Shown: positions 19,238 to 27,741 of the stretch, one piece after another
Layout: each line of letters starts with the position of its first letter
Position numbering within the stretch: position 1 is the stretch's first letter
NCBI RefSeq assembly: GCF_023195835.1
Contig: NZ_CP096200.1
Coordinates: 806,001 to 870,000 of the forward strand
From: Vibrio sinaloensis
Lineage (GTDB): Bacteria; Pseudomonadota; Gammaproteobacteria; Enterobacterales; Vibrionaceae
Direction: 5' to 3'
Length of the DNA: 64,000 nt
Made by a program: the position numbers and the translations under genes
The notes under the pieces: generated by a model
Databases searched by the model: none
What the model was told of the DNA's origin: nothing
Seen by the model: the letters and a program-made list of their open reading frames with translations, nothing else

Positions 19238-21235
19238 TCAGCGGCGCATCAGGTAGAGAAAATAGCCTCCGCCGAGCAGTGAGGCGAGCAATCCTGCTGG
19301 GAACTGCCACGGAAACCAGAGATTACGCCCTAGCCAATCGGCCAAGACCATCACCACAGCTCCAATCAATGCAGCGGTGAGCATTTGTGCTTGGGGGCGG
19401 TACTGGTGTAGTGAGCGTGCCATATGCGGGGCGAGTAAACCGATAAAACTCAAAGGACCTATGACTATGGTGCACAGTGTTGTTAACGTCGCAACCAGTA
19501 GCAGTAGCACCAAACGAACTTTAGCGGCACTCAGCCCTAGGCTGCCCGCCGTCACTTCACCAAGCTCGATGATCGCCACCCAACGTTGCAGGCTTAAGGC
19601 GAGTGCACCTATGAGGGTGACACCAGCCATCAGCAACACATTATCGGACTGCGCGACTAAATAGGTTGAGCCAGAGAGCCAAGTCAGCAGCGAGGTGGCG
19701 TTGTCTTGTCCTGAGCTCAGAGCGATGCGTAGCAAAGCGTCGAGCCCTGCGCTCAAGGCGATGCCTGTTAGCAGGGTTTGCCCGGGAGCAAACTGATGTT
19801 TGCGCCCGATCCACCAGATTAATAGGGTGACCGATAGCGCGCCAGCGGTCCCCAGCAGCATTTGCTGCTCGCGCTCAACAGCAACCCCGAGCAAACTTCC
19901 AAGCACTAAAGCCAGGGCTGCGCCAGAGCTGAGACCAAGTACTTCTGGGCTGGCCATTGGGTTGTTCGAGACGCGTTGGATCAGGCTCCCAGCAAACGCT
20001 AACCCCACCCCGGCTAATAGCGCCGCCATTACTCTGGGTAAACGCAGTTGCAACAGTTGCGGATCTAAGGTCAGCTGCCAACCATGTTGACCTTGGCCAA
20101 CCGCTAGCGCGATAAAACTGCATAGCAGTAAAAGTGTCGCCATCGCCCCGTAGACGTGTCTTGTCCTGACGTGACGATACTGTCCAACCTGTTGCTCGCG
20201 AGAGCGCAATTCCGATGGAAGCTTAGTTCTTTGTAGCAGCCACAGCAAAAATGGCGAGCCAATGAGTGCGGTCATTGCCCCTGTGGGTAGCAACTCCCCT
20301 CCAACTCCAGACAGAGGCTGAACCACGAGGTCCACCGTCAGTAGCATCAGTGCGCCAATTGTCCCGCTAGCAACAAGCTGCAGCGACAGAGTTCTATAGC
20401 CAATTAACCTTGCAACCGCAGGGGCGACAATGCCAATAAAGCCAATCAATCCCACTTCGCTGACCACAGCCGCGGTGATAAAAATCGCCAAACTCAAGCA
20501 CAGCAATTTGATTTGCTTGATGTTCACCCCTAGAGACGCAGCAACATTATCGCCAAATTGCAAGGTGGACAGCGGTCGTTGTAAAAGCAGCAACATTAGC
20601 GTTGGCACAGTAACGAGTGGCAGCAGCAGCGAGGCACTGTCCCAGCCGTTCTGGTTAAGCGCGCCACTGCCCCAAACAAAGACGCTGGTTAACTTTTGCT
20701 CATGCAGCATGACCAACATGGTCGTGAGTGAGCCAATAAACAGGCTCATGACCATGCCAGCCAACAGCATCGGTAGTGGCGCGAAGCCGCGATTGGCACT
20801 GAGGATAAAAACCAACGCCGTGGTTACGCTGCCACCGATAAAAGCAGGCACAAACCCTGGTAGCAGCCACTCTGAGGGAACAAACAGTAAGCCAAGGACC
20901 ATCCCAAGCTCGGCGCCCGACGCGACACCTAAGGTGGTGGGCGAAGCGATGGGGTTGCGCAGCACGAACTGCATTACGCAACCTGCCACAGCTAAAGCAA
21001 ACCCGCACAGTAGGGCAACAGCCAGTCTCGGCAAATAGGTGAGATGAGTGATTAGGTGTTGATAGTTGCTTGAGTCAAAGTGCCACAGTGTCTCCCATAC
21101 CAGCGCCATACCTTGCGAGTAGGGCGCGGTGTATTGGATCAAAACAGCAATCACACTCAGCAGCACTATTGCCATCCACCAAGGTGTGGTTTGTGATTTT
21201 TGTGGCTGTTTGAGGCGCAAAGCGTTGCTGTTCAT
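19238..21235 (-). CDS. fhuB: Ferric hydroxamate ABC permease, fused two-half FhuB type
   Basis: The inner-membrane channel for ferric aerobactin. The 665 residues contain two tandem BtuC/FhuB-type permease halves; conserved blocks recur, for example LPRLAVALLCGFALAVAGCVMQ in the first half and LPRVMAALLAGVGLAFAGSLIQR in the second. This fusion is typical of FhuB (about 660 residues). Its ATG overlaps the binding-protein stop as TAATG. The order C-D-B beside iucABCD matches the matCDB operon described for V. mimicus aerobactin uptake. Confidence 0.93.
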   Translation of the reverse strand: MNSNALRLKQPQKSQTTPWWMAIVLLSVIAVLIQYTAPYSQGMALVWETLWHFDSSNYQHLITHLTYLPRLAVALLCGFALAVAGCVMQFVLRNPIASPTTLGVASGAELGMVLGLLFVPSEWLLPGFVPAFIGGSVTTALVFILSANRGFAPLPMLLAGMVMSLFIGSLTTMLVMLHEQKLTSVFVWGSGALNQNGWDSASLLLPLVTVPTLMLLLLQRPLSTLQFGDNVAASLGVNIKQIKLLCLSLAIFITAAVVSEVGLIGFIGIVAPAVARLIGYRTLSLQLVASGTIGALMLLTVDLVVQPLSGVGGELLPTGAMTALIGSPFLLWLLQRTKLPSELRSREQQVGQYRHVRTRHVYGAMATLLLLCSFIALAVGQGQHGWQLTLDPQLLQLRLPRVMAALLAGVGLAFAGSLIQRVSNNPMASPEVLGLSSGAALALVLGSLLGVAVEREQQMLLGTAGALSVTLLIWWIGRKHQFAPGQTLLTGIALSAGLDALLRIALSSGQDNATSLLTWLSGSTYLVAQSDNVLLMAGVTLIGALALSLQRWVAIIELGEVTAGSLGLSAAKVRLVLLLLVATLTTLCTIVIGPLSFIGLLAPHMARSLHQYRPQAQMLTAALIGAVVMVLADWLGRNLWFPWQFPAGLLASLLGGGYFLYLMRR

Positions 21236-22128
21236 TATTTCGGCGTCGTCAACTGCTGGGTGATGTGATCACTAAAGCGCTGTGCGGCGATAAGCCCACC
21301 AAATGTCCAGATGGCCGGTAGCTCGTACACATCATCGCGGCGAGTGAACGCCATTGCCTGCCACAATGGCGAAGCCTGTAAGCTTTGACGCTGCTCCGCT
21401 TTTAATGGGCCAAACAGCAGCACTTTACTCTGCTGGTGCTCAGCGAGTTTTTCGACACCTGTGGTGGTAAATCCCCACAAGTTGGTTGGCTGTTGCCAAT
21501 CGTTGCTGAGCCCCATCGCCTTGATAGTGGCATCGGCCAAAGAGCCTTGACTGTGTACCCTCAACGTTTTGTCATTGATAAAACGCGCGAACAGTAAGCC
21601 GTTAACCTCGCCATGCGCTCGCACTTGCTCGCCATTTTCTTTCAGCACTTGCTCAGTTTGCTCTATCACTTGTTGCGCTTGGCGCTCTTTACCAAATAGG
21701 GTCCCGAGTTTACGTGTGATGGTTTGCGCAGAGCGCAGAGGCTGTTTGTCTTGGTTGTAGACAGTAAACACCAACACAGGTGCGACACCACTCAGTGTCT
21801 CGTAAGCCGCCGCCATATGCTGGCTGATCAAAATGACATCGGGCTTTAATTGGCTCAATAGTTCTATGTTCGGTTCGCGTCTGGAGCCCACATTGGTCGT
21901 ATTTGGGCTGAGCGAGGGCTCTACCACCCATTGTTGATAACCATTAACGTCGGCGACGCCTTGCAGTTCAACCCCTAGGCTTAACACCGTTTCCGTTAGG
22001 GCCCAGTCCAATGTGACCACCTTTTTCGGCGTTGTTTCAAAGGAAGCGACGCCCATTTCGTGTTCGATATCAACGGCAAATACCGGTAAAGCGAGAAGAG
22101 ACAGTGAGAGTAACAGTAGTGTTTTCAC
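21235..22128 (-). CDS. fhuD: Periplasmic ferric hydroxamate-binding protein, FhuD type
   Basis: A 297-residue periplasmic protein that would deliver ferric aerobactin to the permease. It starts with a signal peptide (LLLLSLSLLALPVFA) and has the two-lobed FhuD/BtuF architecture, with VVTLDWALTETVLSLGVELQGVA in the first lobe and KPDVILISQHMAAA near the hinge. It sits between the ATPase and permease genes, 23 bases after the first and overlapping the second by one base. Confidence 0.92.
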   Translation of the reverse strand: MKTLLLLSLSLLALPVFAVDIEHEMGVASFETTPKKVVTLDWALTETVLSLGVELQGVADVNGYQQWVVEPSLSPNTTNVGSRREPNIELLSQLKPDVILISQHMAAAYETLSGVAPVLVFTVYNQDKQPLRSAQTITRKLGTLFGKERQAQQVIEQTEQVLKENGEQVRAHGEVNGLLFARFINDKTLRVHSQGSLADATIKAMGLSNDWQQPTNLWGFTTTGVEKLAEHQQSKVLLFGPLKAEQRQSLQASPLWQAMAFTRRDDVYELPAIWTFGGLIAAQRFSDHITQQLTTPK

Positions 22129-22151
22129 AACAGAGTCCTTTTAGGTGCGAT

Positions 22152-22919
22152 TTAAGGGATGTAGCTGATGGGTTGACCCGTTTGCGGATGAGGAAACAGC
22201 GCGAGTTCCATCCCATAGATTTGGCTCAAGGTGTCGCGGGTCATGAGTTGTTCCGGCGTGCCTTGCGCAATCACTTGGCCAGAATGCAGCGCAACCAGAT
22301 GGTCACTGAATTTAGCCGCCATATTGACGTCGTGGAGCACCATGATCACCGTTAGATTTAAGCTGTGGTTCAACTCTTGAATCAGAGACAGCAGCTCATA
22401 TTGATGGGCGACGTCCAGCGCTGAAGTGGGTTCATCGAGCAATAAGGTCTGGCTTTGTTGAGCAACCAGCATGGCCACCCATGCGCGCTGGCGTTCGCCG
22501 CCAGAGAGTGTCGCGACGAAGCGGTCACTCAATCGACTTAAGCCCACTTTTTCAATCGCTTGGTCAACGATCGCGTAATCTTTGTCGGTATAGCGTCCAA
22601 ACGCGCCTTTCCATGGGTAGCGACCGAAGCAGACCAGCTCGCGGACGGTGACCCCATCGGTCATCGGTGGGTGCTGAGGCAAATACGCCACTTGATGAGC
22701 GAACTCGCTATGACTCATGGCCTCAACAGGTTGTTGCTGGTACAGCACTTGGCCGCTGGTAGGGCGGTGTTGCCTACTCAACAGTTTGATCAGTGTCGAT
22801 TTACCACAGCCGTTATGTCCAAGTAATGTGGTGATTTTTTTGGCAGCGAACTCGAGGCTGGTGGTGGAGAGGATCGGCTTGTCATCAATAGCGAATGAAG
22901 CGTCGATGAGTCGGAACAT
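22152..22919 (-). CDS. fhuC: Ferric hydroxamate ABC transporter ATPase, FhuC type
   Basis: The cytoplasmic ATPase for ferric aerobactin import. Walker A is GHNGCGKST, the signature is LSGGERQR, and Walker B is LLLDEPTSALD, followed by the switch His in MVLHDVN. ATG at 22919 (MFRLIDASF) aligns best with the family. An in-frame GTG at 22949 is an alternative, and neither has a good ribosome site. It is first in its operon, and a Fur box lies in the region shared with the divergent MFS gene. Confidence 0.93.
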   Translation of the reverse strand: MFRLIDASFAIDDKPILSTTSLEFAAKKITTLLGHNGCGKSTLIKLLSRQHRPTSGQVLYQQQPVEAMSHSEFAHQVAYLPQHPPMTDGVTVRELVCFGRYPWKGAFGRYTDKDYAIVDQAIEKVGLSRLSDRFVATLSGGERQRAWVAMLVAQQSQTLLLDEPTSALDVAHQYELLSLIQELNHSLNLTVIMVLHDVNMAAKFSDHLVALHSGQVIAQGTPEQLMTRDTLSQIYGMELALFPHPQTGQPISYIP

Positions 22920-22981
22920 AGTGCAATATGAAGTTGAGTTAAGAGTCACGATTGGTTAATGTTATCACAACAAAATAACAA

Positions 22982-22996
22982 TGATAATTATTTTCA
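22982..22996. promoter_or_regulatory. Fur box between fhuC-type and MFS genes
   Basis: TGATAATTATTTTCA matches TGATAATNATTATCA with one mismatch, and CATTATCA continues the hexamer pattern to 23002. It sits between divergent genes, so iron-bound Fur may repress both. Confidence 0.8.
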
Positions 22997-23067
22997 TTAT
23001 CAACATTTCTATTACTAATCGGGATGCTTGGGCTGGCGTGAGTCAGTTGTATCTAGCGTTTGTGCTT

Positions 23068-24267
23068 ATGCTTACAATAAAAAAACACTCTTCTCAGTTG
23101 GCCGTGATTGCGTTGGCGGCTGCATTAATGGGTATTGGTCAGAATGGTTTATTGGTTTCGTTGCCATTTTTGGTCGAACAGTCTGCGTTTGATCTGCCTA
23201 CTTGGTCTATTTTGATTGCCCTCGGAAGCTTACTGTTTCTGCCCTCTGCCCCCTTTTGGGGGCGCGTTAGCGATAAACACGGCCCCAAGCGAGTCGTGAT
23301 TCAAGCTTTGGCTGGGATGGCGCTGAGCTTTGGTTTACTGGCGCTGTTTGCCATTGTCAGTCGTGATAACCAGTTAGGATACGTGCCGTGCTTGATGGGT
23401 TTGGTGGTGGCGCGAATCATCTATGGCTGCACGGTATCTGGCATGGTTCCGGCCAGCCAACACTGGGCGATTGTGCTGTGTGGCGAGCAACATCGATTGC
23501 AAGCGATTACCTCGGTGAGCATGGGCTTAAGTGTTGGTCGGTTGCTCGGCCCATTGGTCTCGATAGTGGCGCTAAAAGCCTCGCCGTTTGCGCCTTTAGT
23601 GACCATGGTACTGCTGCCGTTGATAGCGCTGCTCGGTGCGGGATTGCTGCCTGCGCCGGCCACAGCTGTGGCAAAAAAGGGCCAAGATGCGGCACTGCCT
23701 TGGTTACCTGGACCTCGCCTGTGGCGCTATTTATTGAGTGGTTTACTGCTGTGTGCGGTTATTGCTCTGCTGCAATATAGCTTCTCACCGTTGATCGGCT
23801 CGATCACCGCTTGGTCAACCAGCCAAATCAGTGATGCGATCGGCGTGCTGCTCACGGTGAGCGCAGCCTGTACCTTTATTACCCAGTTGTTGGTCATTAA
23901 GAAAAAACGCCTATCGCCCGAGCGTATGTATCGAATCGGCTCAGTACTGTTGCTGTTGGGACTCGCCCTATTTTTGCTGGATGTGATTTGGGTATTGTTA
24001 GTCGCCATGAGCTTAGCAGCTATTGGAGCGGCGCTGCTGGTGCCAGCCTACACATCGGCAGCCACAGCCCAGTACCCGGATGCATCGGGCGCGGTGGCGG
24101 GATATATCGCGATGTCGCACACCTTGGGCTACGGGCTCGCGTCTCTGCTGGCATTTAGCGCTACCTTATCGCCACAATACCCTATCTATCTGTGTGTGTT
24201 GTTTGCCTTGCTGATCGTGCTGACTGCCTATATCGCCCATTCGAAAGCGGTCGTGGTGCAAACCTAG
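23068..24267 (+). CDS. MFS transporter, probable aerobactin exporter
   Basis: An inner-membrane major-facilitator protein of about 400 residues with twelve likely helices; the loop motif RVSDKHGPKRVV after the second helix is classical MFS. It is divergent from the ferric aerobactin importer and shares its Fur box, so siderophore export is the best guess; an iron-related drug efflux role is possible. The frame is open from an ATG at 22981, but that codon lies inside the Fur box and gives an odd N terminus, so ATG 23068 (or GTG 23062) is preferred. Its stop shares CTAG with the convergent fhuF-type stop. Confidence 0.85.
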   Translation: MLTIKKHSSQLAVIALAAALMGIGQNGLLVSLPFLVEQSAFDLPTWSILIALGSLLFLPSAPFWGRVSDKHGPKRVVIQALAGMALSFGLLALFAIVSRDNQLGYVPCLMGLVVARIIYGCTVSGMVPASQHWAIVLCGEQHRLQAITSVSMGLSVGRLLGPLVSIVALKASPFAPLVTMVLLPLIALLGAGLLPAPATAVAKKGQDAALPWLPGPRLWRYLLSGLLLCAVIALLQYSFSPLIGSITAWSTSQISDAIGVLLTVSAACTFITQLLVIKKKRLSPERMYRIGSVLLLLGLALFLLDVIWVLLVAMSLAAIGAALLVPAYTSAATAQYPDASGAVAGYIAMSHTLGYGLASLLAFSATLSPQYPIYLCVLFALLIVLTAYIAHSKAVVVQT

Positions 24268-24989
24268 AGTTTGTTGTCGGGGTGACGAGGGCAATCTCGG
24301 CAGAAGCTGCGCCCCTCACATTTATAGACCAAACAGCAACTGGTGCGAACCAAAGTGAGCGAGTGAGTGTTGTTATCGTAGTGCAGTGACTGCAACAGTT
24401 TCTCGGGTAAATTACACGCGCTCAGCCACCACTTGGCATGTTGCAGCAGATAATCGCCCGCCAAGTTGGGATAGAACTGGTGCAGTTTCACCATGCAACC
24501 CAGTATGCCATCAGCGAATAGGTGCTGAGTAAACCCAGGTCGAATTCGAGTCCACTGCGCCATTTGCTCGCGATATTCATCAAACATGGCCACCAACTGT
24601 TGACCCGCTTGAACAATCAGCTGCTGGGGCTCGCCTTGTATGTAGTGCAGCGAACCAAAGTGAAAACCACTGATGAATCTAGGTTGAACACTCTGCACCA
24701 TGCTCGAGAGCATTGGTAAGCCGCGACAGGCGTAAATCGAGACAAAGGCGACATAAATGGGTTGCCAGCACAGTAAGGTCCACGTGCGAGTTAACCAATA
24801 CGCGGGACCCGCTTCAGGGTGAGCCTCTTTAAGCTCTCGATACAGAGCTTGAATCACCTCGGCGCTAGGTTGACCAGGTTGCACAATCGGTGCGGTGATC
24901 TCTGAGTTCTCAGTGGTTTGACCGTCGAGATATGGCGTGACTTTCCGTGCGTGATCAAAAAGGGTGTCGAAAAAAACATGCTCAGTCAT
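24264..24989 (-). CDS. fhuF: FhuF-type siderophore-iron reductase
   Basis: A 241-residue [2Fe-2S] protein that would reduce Fe(III) in imported hydroxamate siderophores to release iron. The C terminus has the exact FhuF cluster motif Cys-Cys-X10-Cys-X2-Cys (SCCLVYKCEGRSFCRDC). It converges with the MFS gene, the two stops overlapping in CTAG. A weak Fur-like box lies about 60 bases upstream. No clear ribosome site is visible. Confidence 0.9.
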   Translation of the reverse strand: MTEHVFFDTLFDHARKVTPYLDGQTTENSEITAPIVQPGQPSAEVIQALYRELKEAHPEAGPAYWLTRTWTLLCWQPIYVAFVSIYACRGLPMLSSMVQSVQPRFISGFHFGSLHYIQGEPQQLIVQAGQQLVAMFDEYREQMAQWTRIRPGFTQHLFADGILGCMVKLHQFYPNLAGDYLLQHAKWWLSACNLPEKLLQSLHYDNNTHSLTLVRTSCCLVYKCEGRSFCRDCPRHPDNKL

Positions 24990-25046
24990 GGTGGGTGGAA
25001 GGAGAGAGAAATTAATCGCCTCAGCTTAAATAAAATAACTTACATG

Positions 25047-25061
25047 TGCAATTAATTCTCA
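25047..25061 (-). promoter_or_regulatory. Weak Fur-like box upstream of fhuF-type gene
   Basis: Minus-strand TGAGAATTAATTGCA matches the Fur core TGATAATNATTATCA with four mismatches. Position and gene function make it plausible. Confidence 0.4.
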
Positions 25062-25126
25062 TTTGTATTTATAGAGAGAAAAAAGCGACCATCAAGGTCG
25101 CTAAGTTGATCTCGGTGCTGACTGGG

Positions 25127-26047
25127 TTAGATATCGCGCTGCTCGGCGAACTTTTCGAGCCCGAGTACCAGCACGATGGCAAACAGCATACAGAGGATTG
25201 CCATGCCAAGTTGTGATGACTGCGAGGTGACCGCTTCAAAATCGAACGGGGTAAGATTGTGCTCAACCAAAGGGACTTGCTCGCCTTTCGAGTTGGTTCG
25301 CCAGCTGATGGTCTCTTTCCACGGCCAGATTTTGGGTAGTGTGCCAAGCATCAGACCAGTCAAAAATACTAAAGTTAGATCGCGAAAGTGCTTTAGCAGC
25401 CAAGAGAGCACATGTGAGAAGCTCAATAAGCCTGCAACGCAGCCCGTTAGGAAAAGCGCCAACACTTGGATGTCGAATGACTTCACTGCGCCAAGCACGG
25501 GCGCGTACATGCCAATCAGCAGCAGAATAAAACTGCCAGAAATACCGGGTAAGATCATCGCACAAATGGCGATAGCGCCAGCAAACAGCACATTGATGCT
25601 CGTAGGCTCAAGTTGCAGTGGGTTGAGTATGGTGATGGTGTACGCAAAACCAACGCCTAGGGCGAGCAATATTGCTCGGCTGACGCTACGTTGCTCGATT
25701 TGCTTCAGCATATGAAACACAGAGACCAAGATCAGGCCGAAGAAAAATGACCACAGCGGGATCGGGTGCGTCACCAATAACCAAGAAATCAGCTTAGCGA
25801 GTGTGGCAATACTGGTGAAAACACCGCCGAACAGGGCAATCAGAAACCAGCCATTGATATGTTCAAACGCCGCTTTAAACCCTTGGCGTTTCCAGATTCC
25901 CAGTACGCTTGGGTTAATTCGACGAATACTTTCCAGCAAAGTGTCGTAAATACCGGTGATGAACGCGATCGTACCGCCAGATACACCAGGAACCACATCT
26001 GCGGCTCCCATCGCCATACCTTTCAGAAATGTAGACAAATAATTCAT
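25127..26047 (-). CDS. popT: DUF368 polyprenyl-phosphate translocase, PopT type
   Basis: A polytopic inner-membrane protein of about 307 residues. The inverted-repeat motifs VPGVSGGTIAF near residue 22 and LPGISGSFILL near the middle define DUF368, whose V. cholerae member (VCA0040, PopT) recycles undecaprenyl phosphate across the membrane for envelope synthesis. The neighbouring plzD-type gene matches the V. cholerae order (VCA0040/VCA0042). ATG at 26047 is used; the TTG two codons upstream is less likely. Confidence 0.88.
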   Translation of the reverse strand: MNYLSTFLKGMAMGAADVVPGVSGGTIAFITGIYDTLLESIRRINPSVLGIWKRQGFKAAFEHINGWFLIALFGGVFTSIATLAKLISWLLVTHPIPLWSFFFGLILVSVFHMLKQIEQRSVSRAILLALGVGFAYTITILNPLQLEPTSINVLFAGAIAICAMILPGISGSFILLLIGMYAPVLGAVKSFDIQVLALFLTGCVAGLLSFSHVLSWLLKHFRDLTLVFLTGLMLGTLPKIWPWKETISWRTNSKGEQVPLVEHNLTPFDFEAVTSQSSQLGMAILCMLFAIVLVLGLEKFAEQRDI

Positions 26048-26169
26048 AGTCAATTAATGCGAAAAATGAGTGCAGTGAGTATATCGATTCTGCACACAAA
26101 AAAGTATCGCCAAATCAACGTTGATAGAAGTGTTTATAGGAATGTAGTTTCTTATATATTTGCAATTGT

Positions 26170-26182
26170 TTGCAAAATGCAA
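26170..26182 (+). promoter_or_regulatory. LuxO-binding site upstream of the Qrr sRNA
   Basis: TTGCAAAATGCAA fits the LuxO box TTGCAWWWTGCAA exactly. Further half sites occur at 26159-26165 (TTTGCAA) and 26191-26198 (TTGCATTT). It lies about 100-115 bases before the predicted RNA start, the right place for a sigma-54 activator. Confidence 0.82.
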
Positions 26183-26257
26183 TTTTCATATTGCATTTTA
26201 AGATAAGTTTTTGCTTAAATAATGCGGCTCACCACAAATAAACCCTACTTTTTGTAG

Positions 26258-26274
26258 TTGGCACGCAATCTGCA
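26258..26274 (+). promoter_or_regulatory. Sigma-54 promoter of the Qrr sRNA
   Basis: TTGGCACGCAATCTGCA carries the -24 GG (26260-26261) and -12 GC (26272-26273) with the standard spacing. It predicts a transcript start at about 26285. Confidence 0.85.
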
Positions 26275-26284
26275 TTGTTTAAAT

Positions 26285-26393
26285 CGACCCTTCTTAAGCC
26301 GAGGGTCACCTAGCCAACTGACGTTGTTAGTGAATGCGATTTGTTCACACTATATATAAGCCAAATGCACTATTGCGTTTGGCTCTTTTTTTA
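26285..26393 (+). ncRNA. qrr: Qrr quorum-regulatory small RNA
   Basis: An Hfq-dependent sRNA of about 108 nt made when LuxO is phosphorylated at low cell density; in vibrios it represses the luxR/hapR-type master regulator and activates aphA by base pairing. The first stem is GACCC...GGGTC (26286-26306). The conserved pairing region CTAGCCAACTGACGTTGTTA at 26310-26329 continues into GTGAA. The last stem, AGCCAAATGC...GCGTTTGGCT (26359-26384), is followed by seven or more T. A LuxO box and sigma-54 promoter precede it. It lies between popT and plzD-type genes, transcribed toward the latter's 3' end. Which numbered Qrr it is cannot be told. Confidence 0.93.
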
Positions 26394-26512
26394 TCTGCGT
26401 AATGTGATTCAATGAACACTGTCGCGTTTGATTGGCGCTTATTTCCCTTGCTTTCACTATTCAGAAACGATCGCTTCTTTATCGAATCGCTGATCAGGCC
26501 GGCTTGAACGGA

Positions 26513-26541
26513 CAAAAAAACGCCCGGCACAACTACCGGGC
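26513..26541 (-). terminator. Terminator of the plzD-type gene
   Basis: On the minus strand CGCCCGG (26541-26535) pairs with CCGGGCG (26526-26520), followed by seven U. It lies 23 bases after the stop. Confidence 0.88.
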
Positions 26542-26563
26542 GTGGTTCACTCAAATTGAAATT

Positions 26564-27289
26564 CTATCTCAGTGTCAGCTTAGTGCCGTTAAACTTAAGG
26601 TGGCCGAGTAATACTTTGGCGTTGTTTTTACCTCCGTCAGTGAAGGCCACACCGTATCTCGCATAATGCATTGAGCGCTGCAGGTTACAGATTTTGCCAA
26701 ACAGAGGCTCAAACTGGGTGCCTTTCAGGGTATTGAGTTGCACTTGCAATGCTATCTCTTCCCCGACCTGGAAAGGGCGGCTTAACGGCGCAGTAATAAA
26801 ACGGCACCCGCCTTTGGATAGGTCACGGATTTCACAGTCCAGTCGGTGGCTTTCTGCCACGACTTTGGCGGATAAGTTGACATCAAAACGCGGCTCTTTG
26901 CGCAGTTGGGTCACTTGCATGGTTTGTGGAACCGACAAAGCGACAATCGGCAGCGGTGAAGTCAACACATGCTGCAATTGACCTCTGAAATGGATAACCG
27001 CCCCTTCACCGCGAGGCGAAATTGCGCGCACCGTGGCCCAAAACCCTTCTTGAAAGAAATACTCTAGGTCATCATCTGAAATTTTGGGCAATTCGGCGAG
27101 CACCACATTATTTGAGTGGGTGCCAATAAAAGACGTTTTACAGCGGAACGTGGTGCCGACCGGGGTTGAAATCCCTATCGTGAGTTCTCCGCCATGTTCG
27201 ACCATTGCCAAGGCATCTGTGCTGTTGAGCACAGAGACACTGCGCTCCGCGTGCTGCTGATCGTTTCTTGCTACCGCCTGGGTATTCAT
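26564..27289 (-). CDS. plzD: PilZ-domain c-di-GMP receptor, PlzD/YcgR-like
   Basis: A 241-residue cytoplasmic c-di-GMP effector with a YcgR-N-like N-terminal half and a C-terminal PilZ domain. The binding motif is complete: R130-X3-R134 (RKEPR) and D156-X-S158-X2-G161 (DLSKGG). The ending NNAKVLLGHLKFNGTKLTLR resembles V. cholerae PlzD (VCA0042). PilZ proteins of this type affect motility and virulence. It is monocistronic, with the Qrr gene beyond its 3' end. Confidence 0.92.
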   Translation of the reverse strand: MNTQAVARNDQQHAERSVSVLNSTDALAMVEHGGELTIGISTPVGTTFRCKTSFIGTHSNNVVLAELPKISDDDLEYFFQEGFWATVRAISPRGEGAVIHFRGQLQHVLTSPLPIVALSVPQTMQVTQLRKEPRFDVNLSAKVVAESHRLDCEIRDLSKGGCRFITAPLSRPFQVGEEIALQVQLNTLKGTQFEPLFGKICNLQRSMHYARYGVAFTDGGKNNAKVLLGHLKFNGTKLTLR

Positions 27290-27459
27290 CTAGCCTCCGT
27301 TGCGCCCACCGTGTTATTGTTTTGTTGGTGGGTAAAAATATTGCGTCCGGATGACAATTGAACACCTCGGATCTCTCTAATTCTATGTTTGGATTATTTA
27401 TTGTTCAAACATCAATTTACCTGATTAGTTTGAACTTGTTAGCATTTTTGGGAGTCGGT

Positions 27460-27738
27460 ATGTCAAATACGGTTGTTCTCGATCAACAAAACAGTCAGTT
27501 TCGTGTGCATTTGGAAGATCAGCATTACGCAACTGTGACCTATGTTGTGAAAGGTGATGTGTATGTGATCACCGCAACCCATGTCCCTGAAGCCTTGCGA
27601 GGACGAGGTTTTGGCAAGGTGATGATGGAAGCGCTGCTGGCAGAGCTGGAAAACATGCAGGTTAAAGTTGAGCCCGTGTGCAGCTACGTGGTGCACTATC
27701 TTGAGCGTCACCCTGAGTGGGCGCACCTCAAGGCATAG
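27460..27738 (+). CDS. Small GNAT-fold acetyltransferase (YjdJ/GNAT_acetyltransf_2 type)
   Basis: A 92-residue minimal GNAT protein. The CoA-binding signature is HVPEALRGRGFGKVMMEALL, and the end YVVHYLERHPEWAHL is typical of the YjdJ-like family, whose substrates are unknown. The frame is open from 27358, but ATG 27460 with GGGAG upstream gives the family's usual N terminus. It ends three bases before the kinase-like gene and is probably cotranscribed. Confidence 0.88.
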   Translation: MSNTVVLDQQNSQFRVHLEDQHYATVTYVVKGDVYVITATHVPEALRGRGFGKVMMEALLAELENMQVKVEPVCSYVVHYLERHPEWAHLKA

Positions 27739-27741
27739 TAA

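Noticed and set aside
19099..19380. Plus-strand open frame starting in the iuc Fur box
   Set aside because: Starts inside an operator and then reads antisense to the permease gene.
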